A stretch of 57,785 nucleotides of DNA, taken from positions 1 through 57,785 of the forward strand of contig DATBBR010000007.1 of the NCBI GenBank assembly GCA_036270875.1. The letters are read 5' to 3'. Below, in pieces: positions 50,105 to 57,651 of the stretch; the stretch's first letter is position 1, and each line of letters opens with the position of its first letter. The notes beneath the pieces are model-generated. The model did no database searches and was not told the DNA's origin. It saw only the letters and a list, made by a program, of their open reading frames with translations. The position numbers and the translations under genes were made by a program. This DNA comes from Acidimicrobiales bacterium. Lineage in GTDB: Bacteria; Actinomycetota; Acidimicrobiia; Acidimicrobiales; AC-9.

Positions 50105-50962
50105 GTGTCCCTCCTTGACTCCTTGTCCCTGGCCGAACGCCGAGCAGCGGACTACGGGCGGTTCCTCACGCATCCGTGGAGGAGGCTGCGCCTCTTGATG
50201 CATCGCCTCACCGGGCCGGTCGAAGTCACCTGCACCGTCTTCACGGGCCAGCGGATGCGGGTCGTGCTACCCGAGATCGTTGGTGCCGACATCTATGAAC
50301 ACACCTATGTCGAGCCCACGTTGACGCGCGTGCTGCTGGAGGCTCTGCGCCCTGGCATGGTCTTCGTGGACGTGGGGGCCCACTATGGCTATCACTCCCT
50401 TCTCGCCAGCGAAGCTGTCGGGCAACAGGGGCTCGTCCTGTCGTTCGAGCCCGCTCGGCACACATTCGAGGTGCTACTGAGGAATGTCGGGCAGCTCGAC
50501 AATGTAAGAGCTCACCAACTGGCCGTGCACTCAGCGAGGGGCACGATGGATCTCCAGGACTTTGGTATTGGTAACTCTGCTCTCAACACGCTAATGAGCA
50601 ACGCCAGGGTGCCGCAGGCCGAGCGTCGGCGACTGCGAGGCAAGACGTACCCCGTCCGTTGTGTGACTCTCGATGAGTTCCTGCGCCCGGCGGGCTTGAT
50701 CCCGGACGTCGTGAAGCTGGACGCCGAGGGGTCCGAACTGCCGATTCTGCGAGGGATGAGCACGATCCTCGCGGAGGGGAGCCCGATGGTCACGATCGAG
50801 ACTGGCGACTATGAGGGGATGGCCTCGCCGAGCACGGCCGACTGCATCGACTACCTGAGCACCCTTGGCTATCGCTGCCTGGAATATGCGAGCGGGTTGC
50901 GGCAACACCGTCGCCGATCCAGATATGGCTACGACAACCTCTACTTTGTAAGGGCTACGTAG
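50105..50962 (+). CDS. FkbM family methyltransferase
   Basis: A 285-aa SAM-dependent methyltransferase. FkbM motif I VFVDVGAHYGYHSLLASEAVG, then SFEPARHTFEVLLRNV and the DxxGxE-type VVKLDAEGSELPILRGM. FkbM enzymes usually O-methylate sugars or polyketides. GTG 50105 starts one base after the stop of the RibA-RibD gene, implying co-translation. The 3' end is 6 bp from the convergent Rieske gene. Methylation of a sugar or pterin product in this pathway is inferred. Confidence 0.9.
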   Translation: MSLLDSLSLAERRAADYGRFLTHPWRRLRLLMHRLTGPVEVTCTVFTGQRMRVVLPEIVGADIYEHTYVEPTLTRVLLEALRPGMVFVDVGAHYGYHSLLASEAVGQQGLVLSFEPARHTFEVLLRNVGQLDNVRAHQLAVHSARGTMDLQDFGIGNSALNTLMSNARVPQAERRRLRGKTYPVRCVTLDEFLRPAGLIPDVVKLDAEGSELPILRGMSTILAEGSPMVTIETGDYEGMASPSTADCIDYLSTLGYRCLEYASGLRQHRRRSRYGYDNLYFVRAT

Positions 50963-50968
50963 CACCGC

Positions 50969-51841
50969 CTACCGTCGCACCTCGACCTTGCCCTCGCGAC
51001 GCCTAACCTGAAGAGCAGGCTGGGGGTGCGAGGTTGGACCGCTCAGGGCGGCGCCATCAGAGAGGCGATAGCGACTTGCGTGCCAGGGGCAGATGGCGCA
51101 GCCCTCCTCGATCTTGCCCTCGTGGAGCGGGCCGCCTTGGTGGGCGCAACGATCCAGCAGCGCGTAGAGCGAATCACCTTGGCGAACAAGCATGACCTCC
51201 ACGCCGGCCACCTCGACCAGCACGGGGTCCGACTCCTTGATGCTGGCGTCGTCCGCCACCGCCGTCCACTCGTTTGGTGCCTCCAGAAACGCTGTGTGAT
51301 CGACGCCGACGCCTCTTCGGTAGGAGAGGTGGCCGCCGAGGAACCCACCGAAGCTGACAGTGCTGAGACCGGCCAAGCCCAACGCCTTACCGAGAAACCG
51401 ACGGCCACCCTTGCGCGCGAGCCAAGATGTCCCGAACAGTGCGGTAGCAAGGAGATTGCTGGCTCCGTGGACGACGCCGACTCGCCGGGCGGAGCCGTGC
51501 AGCGTCGTCCAGTCATTGATTCCGGTCGCCGCGGTGGGAAGGGCCGCCCAGACTCCGAGAGCTATCAGCCGGTCAGCCGCCCGGCGGCTCCGCTTGCCTC
51601 CGACGAAATCGAGGGCCACGGCACTGGCCCAGGCTCCGATCACGACATCAGTGAGTGGCGGATGGAGGGGGTGGCCCAAGGCGGTGCCGCTCAACGTCTC
51701 GTTGAGGGGCGATCCGGGCGCCAGAACGCCTTTCACCGCGCCGTACACGGGCCCGGCGACCTGATCGAGGGACTCCACCTCTTCTACACGAAGCGGGAGC
51801 TCACGCAGGGGCTGCAGACCATCTCGCAGGCTCTGGGGCAT
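50969..51841 (-). CDS. DUF2231 membrane domain fused to a Rieske [2Fe-2S] domain
   Basis: A 290-aa fusion. Residues about 40-180 are the DUF2231 membrane domain (GHPLHPPLTDVVIGAWASAVALDFVGG, ATGINDWT). The C-terminal domain has the Rieske ligands CAHQGGPL (Cys, His) and CPWHASRY (Cys, His), complete for a [2Fe-2S] cluster. Electron transfer at the membrane is likely, partner unknown. ATG 51841 has GGAGG just upstream. Confidence 0.9.
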   Translation of the reverse strand: MPQSLRDGLQPLRELPLRVEEVESLDQVAGPVYGAVKGVLAPGSPLNETLSGTALGHPLHPPLTDVVIGAWASAVALDFVGGKRSRRAADRLIALGVWAALPTAATGINDWTTLHGSARRVGVVHGASNLLATALFGTSWLARKGGRRFLGKALGLAGLSTVSFGGFLGGHLSYRRGVGVDHTAFLEAPNEWTAVADDASIKESDPVLVEVAGVEVMLVRQGDSLYALLDRCAHQGGPLHEGKIEEGCAICPWHASRYRLSDGAALSGPTSHPQPALQVRRREGKVEVRR

Positions 51842-51986
51842 GACACCTCCAATGGGACCTCGCCGTAGGAACGCCAAGAATACGCAAGCTTCGACGGGGG
51901 GGATCGGATAACCCCAGCTGCCTGCCGGAGGGGACCGACCGGGATGTCGGCCCCCTCCGTACCGGCAGAGGCTGATGGCGCTGCGC

Positions 51987-52262
51987 TTAGGGAACCGTCG
52001 GGGCCTGGCCCGCGTTCTCCTGAGCTTCCCGCTGAGGACTCTCTGTCGCCTCGTGAGACGCGTTCTCATTCGAATGGAACGCACCGCTCGGCGCCGCGGT
52101 TGGCGAGCCGCCGCCGGAGGACGAAGGCGATGGAGTGCTGGTCGAGCTGCCGGTCGCGGCCCCCGCCGAGCCCCCGTTGAAGAGGGCTGCGCCGATGGCG
52201 CCACCCGTGAGGGTCGTGCCAACCATCGCCGCGGCGATGCCGGCCTTTCGGACGCGGTTCAT
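51987..52262 (-). CDS. Small secreted Ser/Pro-rich protein
   Basis: A 91-aa protein with N-terminal signal (RVRKAGIAAAMVGTTLTGGAIGAALF, ending ...AGAA) and a mature low-complexity Ser/Pro/Gly tail (STSTPSPSSSGGGS, then PTAAPSG, HSNENASHEATESPQ). AAGGGAG lies upstream of ATG 52260-52262. No cysteine or lipobox. It is downstream of a long 5' region with a hairpin. Function unknown. Confidence 0.65.
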   Translation of the reverse strand: MNRVRKAGIAAAMVGTTLTGGAIGAALFNGGSAGAATGSSTSTPSPSSSGGGSPTAAPSGAFHSNENASHEATESPQREAQENAGQAPTVP

Positions 52263-52279
52263 CCTGTGTCTCCCTTCTG

Positions 52280-52305
52280 ACACGGCCAGCTCCGGCCGGC
52301 CGTGT
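52280..52305 (-). promoter_or_regulatory. Leader hairpin upstream of the small secreted protein
   Basis: Arms ACACGGCC (52280-52287) and GGCCGTGT (52298-52305), 8 bp, loop 10 nt, 18-43 nt upstream of the start codon in the minus-strand mRNA. It could hide the ribosome site or stop transcription. Evidence is only the structure. Confidence 0.3.
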
Positions 52306-52497
52306 GGTCCAGGGCCCGACGTCTTCGGACCTCGGGATAGCGTCACGTCGGGGCCTCGGGCCGGGCCTGGCGCAACGTCAGAGCCACCTGTGAATACGCG
52401 GCGGGCTTGTGGGCCCGAGCGTTCGTGCACACCATGGGCCGATGGTCGGTGAACGAGTCGCTCAGTCCAAGCGCCCGCTCCGGCCGGTCCAGACGTC

Positions 52498-52526
52498 TTG
52501 ACTAGTCCCCCCAATCGGGGTAAGGT
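52498..52526 (+). promoter_or_regulatory. Consensus promoter of the anti-sigma ATPase gene
   Basis: TTGACT (52498-52503), 17-bp spacer, TAAGGT (52521-52526). The spacer contains CCCC...GGGG, which could be part of an operator. The start site would be near 52533, giving a leader of ~84 nt before ATG 52617. Confidence 0.55.
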
Positions 52527-52616
52527 TGGATTCACCCGCATGGGGGACGGTCGTCAGCCCTTTCCGCACTCCGGACTCTCGTTTCGCCCTTTGTGCCCGA
52601 GGTTAGGGGCGACATC

Positions 52617-53054
52617 ATGGGCAAGAACTTCGAGATTGGTGTCTCGTCGGGCGCGCTCGACGTTGAGACTCCCCTAGCGCCAGATCCCATCAGTGCGCGA
52701 ACCGCAAGGCAGTTCGTTGGCGACACCTTGCAGCAGTGGGGATGTGGGGGTGCGACCGAGGTGGCCTTGCTCCTCACCACCGAGCTGGTGACGAACGCGG
52801 TCATTCACGCCCGAACCGATTTGGCGGTGAGGATTGCAGCCAACGAGCGTTGCCTCAGAGTGGCCGTGTCGGACGCTAGTCATGACCCGCCTCGGCTTGG
52901 ACCTGGCTTCCCCGGCCTCGAGGAGCGGGGGCGAGGGCTGCCGCTGGTCGACGCGCTATCGAGCTCATGGGGCGTCGACTGGAGCCTAGATGGTAAGGCA
53001 GTGTGGTTCGAGCTGGCGCAGGAACACGCCCCCCTGTTGGTGGCGGCGCCGTAA
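52617..53054 (+). CDS. Anti-sigma-type histidine-kinase-like ATPase (SpoIIAB/RsbW-like)
   Basis: A 145-aa HATPase_c domain. N-box ELVTNAVIHA and the G-box GRGLPLVDALSS are present, and there is no phosphoacceptor domain, so it is a serine-kinase-type regulator that would bind a sigma factor and phosphorylate an antagonist. No adjacent sigma factor or STAS partner is seen. AGGGGCG lies before ATG 52617. Orphan regulator; target unknown. Confidence 0.85.
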   Translation: MGKNFEIGVSSGALDVETPLAPDPISARTARQFVGDTLQQWGCGGATEVALLLTTELVTNAVIHARTDLAVRIAANERCLRVAVSDASHDPPRLGPGFPGLEERGRGLPLVDALSSSWGVDWSLDGKAVWFELAQEHAPLLVAAP

Positions 53055-53247
53055 CCCCACCGCGCGGCCCGGCTGTATCCAGGAACAGACTGCAATCGCC
53101 TCGGAATTCTCGGTGTACTCAGCGGGTTGCCCTAGTGGAAGAAAAGAACTGGGTCGCGGGCCTGTGGTATGCCGGCGGTCAGGTCGACACCGTCCGCGGT
53201 TCGGATGAACACCCTACGCAACGCGCGTCGGAGAAGGGACGGTCGCA

Positions 53248-54045
53248 ATGTTGGGCTTCAAGGTGATTCGGCAGTACGAACGCGGGATCGTCTTCCGTTG
53301 GGGCCGGGTGCTCCCGGGCGTGCGTGAACCCGGCCTCACTTGGGTCAACCCTTTCACCGACCGGCTCACGAAGGTCAACATGCAGACGATCGTCACGGGC
53401 GTGCCTGGCCAGGAGGCAATCACTCGGGACAACGTCACACTCCGGGTCGACGCGGTCGTCTACTTCCGGATCATTGACGCGGTCAAGGCGATCGTCAATG
53501 TGCAGAACTACATGCAGGCGATCTCGCAGGTCGCCCAGACCTCGCTCAGATCAGTGATCGGTCGCAGCGACATGGACCAGCTGCTCTCCGAGCGCGAGCG
53601 TGTCAACGCCGAGCTGAAGGAAGTCATCGACGAGCCCACCGAAGGACCCTGGGGAATCCGAATAGAGCGCGTCGAAGTCAAGGACGTGTCCCTACCGGAG
53701 TCGATGAAACGTTCGATGTCCCGTCAGGCCGAGGCCGAGCGTGAGCGGCGAGCGCGGGTCATCGCCGCCGATGGTGAGTTCCAGGCCTCCAAGAAGCTCT
53801 CTCAGGCAGCTGAAGCGATGGCCGCCACGCCATCGGCCTTGCAACTGCGGTTGCTGCAGACCGTCGTCGACGTCGCCGCTGAGAAGAACAGCACCCTGGT
53901 CATGCCATTCCCGGTCGAGTTGCTTCGCTTCTTCGATCGCATGCCCGGATTGTCGAGCCAGGCCGAGAGCGCCGAGGCGTCCGCCGGCGCCGCGAACGGC
54001 CATGGCAGCGTACCGCTCGGGTCAGAGGAGGCTCCGGCCGCATAG
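53248..54045 (+). CDS. SPFH/band-7 family protein (slipin-like), without N-terminal membrane helix
   Basis: A 265-aa protein that begins directly with MLGFKVIRQYERGIVFRWGRVLPGVREPGLTWVNPF, the start of the SPFH domain, then DNVTLRVDAVVYFRI, RIERVEVKDVSLPESMKRSMSRQAEAERERRARVIAADGEFQASKKLSQAAEAM (coiled coil). Typical slipins have a membrane hairpin before this; none lies in the sequence upstream in frame. Either the gene is a soluble variant or an N-terminal exon-like segment was lost. No NfeD gene is adjacent, unlike many slipins. GAAGGGACGG precedes the ATG. Confidence 0.85.
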   Translation: MLGFKVIRQYERGIVFRWGRVLPGVREPGLTWVNPFTDRLTKVNMQTIVTGVPGQEAITRDNVTLRVDAVVYFRIIDAVKAIVNVQNYMQAISQVAQTSLRSVIGRSDMDQLLSERERVNAELKEVIDEPTEGPWGIRIERVEVKDVSLPESMKRSMSRQAEAERERRARVIAADGEFQASKKLSQAAEAMAATPSALQLRLLQTVVDVAAEKNSTLVMPFPVELLRFFDRMPGLSSQAESAEASAGAANGHGSVPLGSEEAPAA

Positions 54046-54080
54046 CCGGGAATCGAGGGGTTGGGGATTGCTACCGGCCT

Positions 54081-54767
54081 TTACCAATGGTCTCGGTGGA
54101 CAACGTCTGCCAGGGGCCGCCGTCGGGTCCACCCCTGTCGTTCAAGGTCAGGAGCCCGCTCGAGGTGGGTAACCGGACCCAGGCAGAGCCAGGCGACCGG
54201 GCGGACTGGCTCTGGGATACGCAACAGCCGGATCACAAAGTCCTCTCGGTAGAAGGACACCCAACCAACCCCGAGACCCTCGGCGACAGCCGCGAGCCAG
54301 AGGTTCTCGATGGCGAGGCAGGTCGAGTACAAGCCGGCGTCGTCGATGGCGTGGCGGCCGAGCACACCAGGCTGGCCGCGCCCTTGGTCGTAGGTGACCA
54401 CGGCCGACAGAGTTGACTCCAAGACACCGTCCACTTTGATGTTCTTGAACAGCGCGGCACGCTCAGGTTCCAGTGTGGCCTCGAACTCGGCCCGCTCGGC
54501 CTGCACGTGTTCGAAGAACGCCTTGCGGACGTCGAGGGACTCGACAAGGACGAAGTCCCATGGCTGGCTGAGCCCGACGCTAGGTGCGGCATGGGAGGCC
54601 TCAAGGACCCGTTCGAGGACTGGAGGCGAGATGGGCCGCCCAGTGAACTGGCCCCGCACGTCCCGCCGTCGGTGGATCGTCTCGTAGAGACCCGCGTCGC
54701 GATCCCGGGTCTCTTCTCGACCGGCTCTGCTCACTTGACCCTGTGGATCGAGGGGCGCGGAGCTCAT
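54081..54767 (-). CDS. bluB: 5,6-dimethylbenzimidazole synthase
   Basis: A 228-aa BluB/nitroreductase-fold protein. RRDVRGQFTGRPISPPVLERVLEASHAAPSVGLSQPWDFVLV and GLGVGWVSFYREDFVIRLLRIPEPVRPVAWLCLG are the family's flavin and substrate motifs. BluB converts FMNH2 and O2 to the lower ligand of cobalamin. The start ATG 54767 has a possible -10 (TAGGAT) just upstream or an AGGA. No other cobalamin gene is near. Its 3' end is 35 bp from the slipin stop (convergent). Confidence 0.9.
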   Translation of the reverse strand: MSSAPLDPQGQVSRAGREETRDRDAGLYETIHRRRDVRGQFTGRPISPPVLERVLEASHAAPSVGLSQPWDFVLVESLDVRKAFFEHVQAERAEFEATLEPERAALFKNIKVDGVLESTLSAVVTYDQGRGQPGVLGRHAIDDAGLYSTCLAIENLWLAAVAEGLGVGWVSFYREDFVIRLLRIPEPVRPVAWLCLGPVTHLERAPDLERQGWTRRRPLADVVHRDHW

Positions 54768-54899
54768 GACAGTGATCCTATGCCAAGGCTCTGTGAGCAT
54801 CAGGCCCAGCTCGTCCTCCCTGGGAGCGCCCTTGGTGGGCACCAGGAACGACCGCTGAGCTTTCCCGCCCCCTCGACCAGAAGCCATACTCAGCAGGCT

Positions 54900-54918
54900 C
54901 CGGTTCGCCAAGAACCGG
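54900..54918. promoter_or_regulatory. Hairpin in the bluB / chorismate-lyase-like gap
   Basis: CCGGTTC-GCCAA-GAACCGG, 7-bp stem, in the 182-bp gap between divergent genes. It could be a regulatory element for either; no cobalamin riboswitch is visible. Confidence 0.3.
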
Positions 54919-54949
54919 CCTCCCCGCTGGCCAGAATCGAGTGAGGCAG

Positions 54950-55405
54950 ATGGCAGAGGCTCTTGATCCTGAAGGAGTGCTCCGCACGATCGCGAGATTT
55001 CCTCCGGTCGCGCGAATCTTGCTGGCGACGGTAGGCACGCTCCAGGGCACGCTATCCGCCTATTTCGCGACCCCAGTGCTCGTGCGCGTCGTCGACCAGC
55101 AGCGAGGCGGTGATGGTCGCTACCAACGTCAAGCCGACCTCTACCGCACGGACACGGGTCAGGTTGTGTGCCGAGCGTCGGCGATGCTGGAGGTGGAGCG
55201 GCCCGACCTCCGGGAGCTCATCGAAGCGGGGACCGACGGCCTAGGCCAGATTCTCGCCCTCCTGGACGTTGCCACCACCTTCGAGCTGGAAGACGTGGGA
55301 AACGACGGGCTCCTGTGGCGACGCTACCGCCTGTGGGGCGAAGGGTTCTCGTTTCTCATCACCGAGCAGTTCGCCACCGAGGCCTTCTCGCTCCTCTCGC
55401 AGTAG
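54950..55405 (+). CDS. Chorismate-lyase/UTRA-fold-like protein
   Basis: About 151 aa. Segments TVGTLQGTLSAYFATPVLVRVVDQQ, RQADLYRTDTGQVVCRASAMLEVERPDLRELI, LGQILALLDVATTFELEDV and WRRYRLWGEGFSFLITEQFA match the chorismate-pyruvate-lyase/UTRA fold in order of strands. The exact enzyme activity is not recognised. GTG 54941 or ATG 54950. Divergent from bluB. It may be an independent ligand-binding or lyase protein. Confidence 0.6.
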   Translation: MAEALDPEGVLRTIARFPPVARILLATVGTLQGTLSAYFATPVLVRVVDQQRGGDGRYQRQADLYRTDTGQVVCRASAMLEVERPDLRELIEAGTDGLGQILALLDVATTFELEDVGNDGLLWRRYRLWGEGFSFLITEQFATEAFSLLSQ

Positions 55406-55425
55406 CCGGCCCCAGGGCCCGCGGG

Positions 55426-55896
55426 TCAAGAGAACCCACCTGCCAGCCTATGCTGACGGCACTGGAGAGAGGAGGAACCACGTCGGCAACTTCTGAGCAA
55501 GGTGGCACGAACGTCGTCGAACCCGCCGCCTTCGACGTGGCAGTCCAGCAGGTCGTCGCAGATCGCTCTGACGTGATGCTGGATGCCGCCCACGCGTCGC
55601 GGCGTGAACGCTCGCGACACCAGCGTTCGCAGCGCCGTGTGCCCGGGTGGATCGAGGAAGATCATCATTCCCGTGGCCGCGAGATCCTGGCCCATTCGCT
55701 CCAGCACGGTGCCGCGGGCCGAGCTGAACGTCACGCCGTCCTTCTGGGCGCCCTCGATATCGTGAAATCGGCTCAGCGCCCAGAAGTCGTACTCCTCGTT
55801 GTGGTAGACGGGTGCTCCGTCACGTAGTCGCTTCCACGCCGGGTACGGATCCTCGTCGAGATCAGCGTCGTGATCCTCATGTGGGGTCTCCGACAT
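55426..55896 (-). pseudogene. Truncated cytochrome P450 (N-terminal ~129 residues)
   Basis: Starts ATG 55894-55896 with DPYPAWKRLRDGAPVYHNEEYDFWALSRFHDIEGAQKD, then LDPPGHTALRTLVSRAFTPRRV (the C-helix DPPxHxxLR heme-contact region) and VRAICDDLLDC, unmistakably a bacterial P450. Similarity ends near residue 129 (about 55510); the rest is an unrelated tail to the stop. The I-helix, ExxR and heme-Cys motif (FxxGxxxC) are missing, so it cannot be active. Its ATG overlaps the TetR stop by 20 bp, so it still sits in the amidohydrolase-TetR operon. Confidence 0.85.
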
Positions 55897-56548
55897 CGAG
55901 GTTGGCCTCCGCCGCACGCTCCCGGATAGCCGACGCGACGCCGCGCAGGAGCAGCTCCCGAACGGACTCATCGCCGCGCTGCGGTACGACGCGGGCTGCC
56001 ATGACGTTGGCGCTCAGGTAGCCGCGGATGGCCAAGAACGCGTAGCGCACCAAGGTCTCGTCGGTAGCCGCCGCACCCAGCGCCTCGGTGAACAGCGGTC
56101 GCCACACGTGCGTGAGCTGCCGCCCGTGGAGGACGATAGCGCGCGCGGTGGACTGACTCGCCACCGGCGACTCGACCAGGTCGAGCATGATCTGCATGAG
56201 GATCAGGTGTTCGGGGTCGCCGTAGAACGTCTCGAGCGACGCCATGACGCACCCGAGACGTTCCTCGAGGGTCTTGCCGGACACCTCGGCGGTCTCGATT
56301 CGGTCCGTCAGACGCTGCCAGCGATCCTCCAAGACCGCCAGCAGCAGCGCCTGCCGCGTCCCGAACTGGTGCTGGATGGCCCCCCACGTCACACCGGCGT
56401 GCCGTGCGATGGCGTTCGAGCTGGCCTCGTAGTAGCCGTTCTCGAGGATGCACTCGATGACCGCGTCCAGCATGCGTGCTCTGGTGGCAACGCCATCCGA
56501 TCGAAGCCGTCGACCCTCGACTTGGCCGTGCGAGGTCGGTGCCGTCAT
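55877..56548 (-). CDS. TetR family regulator
   Basis: A 223-aa TetR protein. Helix-turn-helix TRARMLDAVIECILENGYYEASSNAIARHAGVTWGAIQHQFGTRQALL lies at about 20-65. ATG 56546-56548 overlaps the amidohydrolase stop by 4 bp (ATGA). It is followed directly by the P450 remnant. The AT-rich palindrome at 57626-57647 is the likely operator controlling this operon and the divergent DUF35 gene. Confidence 0.9.
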   Translation of the reverse strand: MTAPTSHGQVEGRRLRSDGVATRARMLDAVIECILENGYYEASSNAIARHAGVTWGAIQHQFGTRQALLLAVLEDRWQRLTDRIETAEVSGKTLEERLGCVMASLETFYGDPEHLILMQIMLDLVESPVASQSTARAIVLHGRQLTHVWRPLFTEALGAAATDETLVRYAFLAIRGYLSANVMAARVVPQRGDESVRELLLRGVASAIRERAAEANLDVGDPT

Positions 56549-57597
56549 CCGAGGGCGTAGATGCGATCGGCGTTGCCGCTGCAGATCAGGTCGCGTTCGT
56601 CGTCGGGGACGTCGGCAAACTGGCGGGCCACGACGGCCTGCGAGTTCGGCCAAGTTGTCGCCGGGTGTGGGAAGTCGGTGGACCACAAGATGTTCTCGAC
56701 CCCGATCAGGTGGCGTAGCTGGAGCCCCACCTCGTCATCCATGAACGTGAGCGACATGTTCCGCCGGAAGTAGTCGGACGGCTTCAGCCGCACTCCGGGA
56801 AGGTCGTAGACCTCGGCCTTGCGGTCGAGGCTCGCCAGGAAGCCAGGCACCCAGTACAGGCTCGGCTCCACGAAGACGATCTTCAGGCCGGGAAACCGCT
56901 CGAGGGTGCCCGTGAGAATCCACCAGGCGATCACCTCCGACAACGCCAGCGCCGGCATCGAGGTGAAGATCGCGGCCTGCGGCGTGGGATCGCGGCGCAT
57001 GATGTCGTAGAGCCAGTGCCGGTTCCCCAGGTGGTGGCTGATCGAGATCCCGGTCTCCTGCAGGACGCCCCACAGGGGGTCGTACACCGTCTCGTGGTAG
57101 TCGGGCAGGCCGATCTCGCTCGGGAAGTTCGGCAGATGCACCGACCGGGCGCCGAGCTCAGCCAGACGCTCGACCTCGGCGACCGCGTACGGGATGTCGA
57201 TTATCGGCACCTGGTACGACACGGCGAGGCGATCGGGACCGTGGGAGGCGAACTCGGTGAGGTGATCGCTGAACGCTCGGCTGATTGGCTTCCAGTCGCC
57301 CTGGACGAGGCCGAATGCCCGGAACGCGCTCACCTCGGAGTACAGGACCTCGGCCTGCACGCCGTCGCGATCCATGGCTGCGAGCCGCGCTATCGGGTCG
57401 CGGTAGCCCGGGTCGCGGAAAGCCTCCATGTCCCAATCGTCAAGCGACAGCCGTCGGCCCCCTCGGAGATCCTCGTCGATCTCCGCCTGCGCCGCGATGG
57501 CGTCGTCGAATGCCTCGTGTAGCGAAGTCGGCACCCGCTCCCGGATGGCGTCGAGGCTGACTGCCACGTGCGAGTCGGCTGAGATCAGCTTTGTCAT
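56545..57597 (-). CDS. Amidohydrolase family 2 protein (ACMSD-like)
   Basis: A 350-aa TIM-barrel metal hydrolase. N-terminal DSH (ISADSHV), mid-chain VHLPNFPS and ISHHLGNRHW (metal His) and the C-terminal STDFPHPATTWPNS (Asp-Phe-Pro-His) are the COG2159 signature of ACMSD and related decarboxylases/hydrolases. Such proteins often act in aromatic or steroid ring degradation in actinobacteria. GGGAGGGGCG precedes the ATG. First gene of the TetR/P450 operon. Confidence 0.9.
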   Translation of the reverse strand: MTKLISADSHVAVSLDAIRERVPTSLHEAFDDAIAAQAEIDEDLRGGRRLSLDDWDMEAFRDPGYRDPIARLAAMDRDGVQAEVLYSEVSAFRAFGLVQGDWKPISRAFSDHLTEFASHGPDRLAVSYQVPIIDIPYAVAEVERLAELGARSVHLPNFPSEIGLPDYHETVYDPLWGVLQETGISISHHLGNRHWLYDIMRRDPTPQAAIFTSMPALALSEVIAWWILTGTLERFPGLKIVFVEPSLYWVPGFLASLDRKAEVYDLPGVRLKPSDYFRRNMSLTFMDDEVGLQLRHLIGVENILWSTDFPHPATTWPNSQAVVARQFADVPDDERDLICSGNADRIYALG

Positions 57598-57625
57598 CGC
57601 CCCTCCCGAGGTCTTGCGCCGACGA

Positions 57626-57647
57626 AACAATAGTATCTACTATTGTT
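57626..57647. promoter_or_regulatory. AT-rich 22-bp palindrome covering two divergent -10 boxes
   Basis: Arms AACAATAGTA (57626-57635) and TACTATTGTT (57638-57647) with TC between, strikingly AT-rich in this genome. On the plus strand TTGCGC (57614-57619)-N18-TACTAT (57638-57643) would start near GTG 57652 of the DUF35 gene. On the minus strand TTGCCT (57655-57660)-N19-TACTAT (57630-57635) would start the amidohydrolase mRNA. The co-encoded TetR is the likely binder, repressing both. Confidence 0.8.
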
Positions 57648-57651
57648 GTCC

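Larger units (their letters stand above)
52263..52616. other. 354-bp intergenic region without a gene
   Basis: Between the small secreted-protein gene and the anti-sigma gene. It holds the leader hairpin at 52280-52305, a canonical promoter at 52498-52526, and no ORF with coding character. No RNA gene or repeat element is recognised here. Confidence 0.6.

Noticed and set aside
53055-53247. Small ORF starting GTG 53135 before the slipin gene
   Set aside because: No Shine-Dalgarno, overlaps the slipin start in another frame and has no coding character.
54768-54949. Cobalamin riboswitch ahead of bluB
   Set aside because: The 182-bp gap shows one simple 7-bp hairpin and no B12-box sequence.
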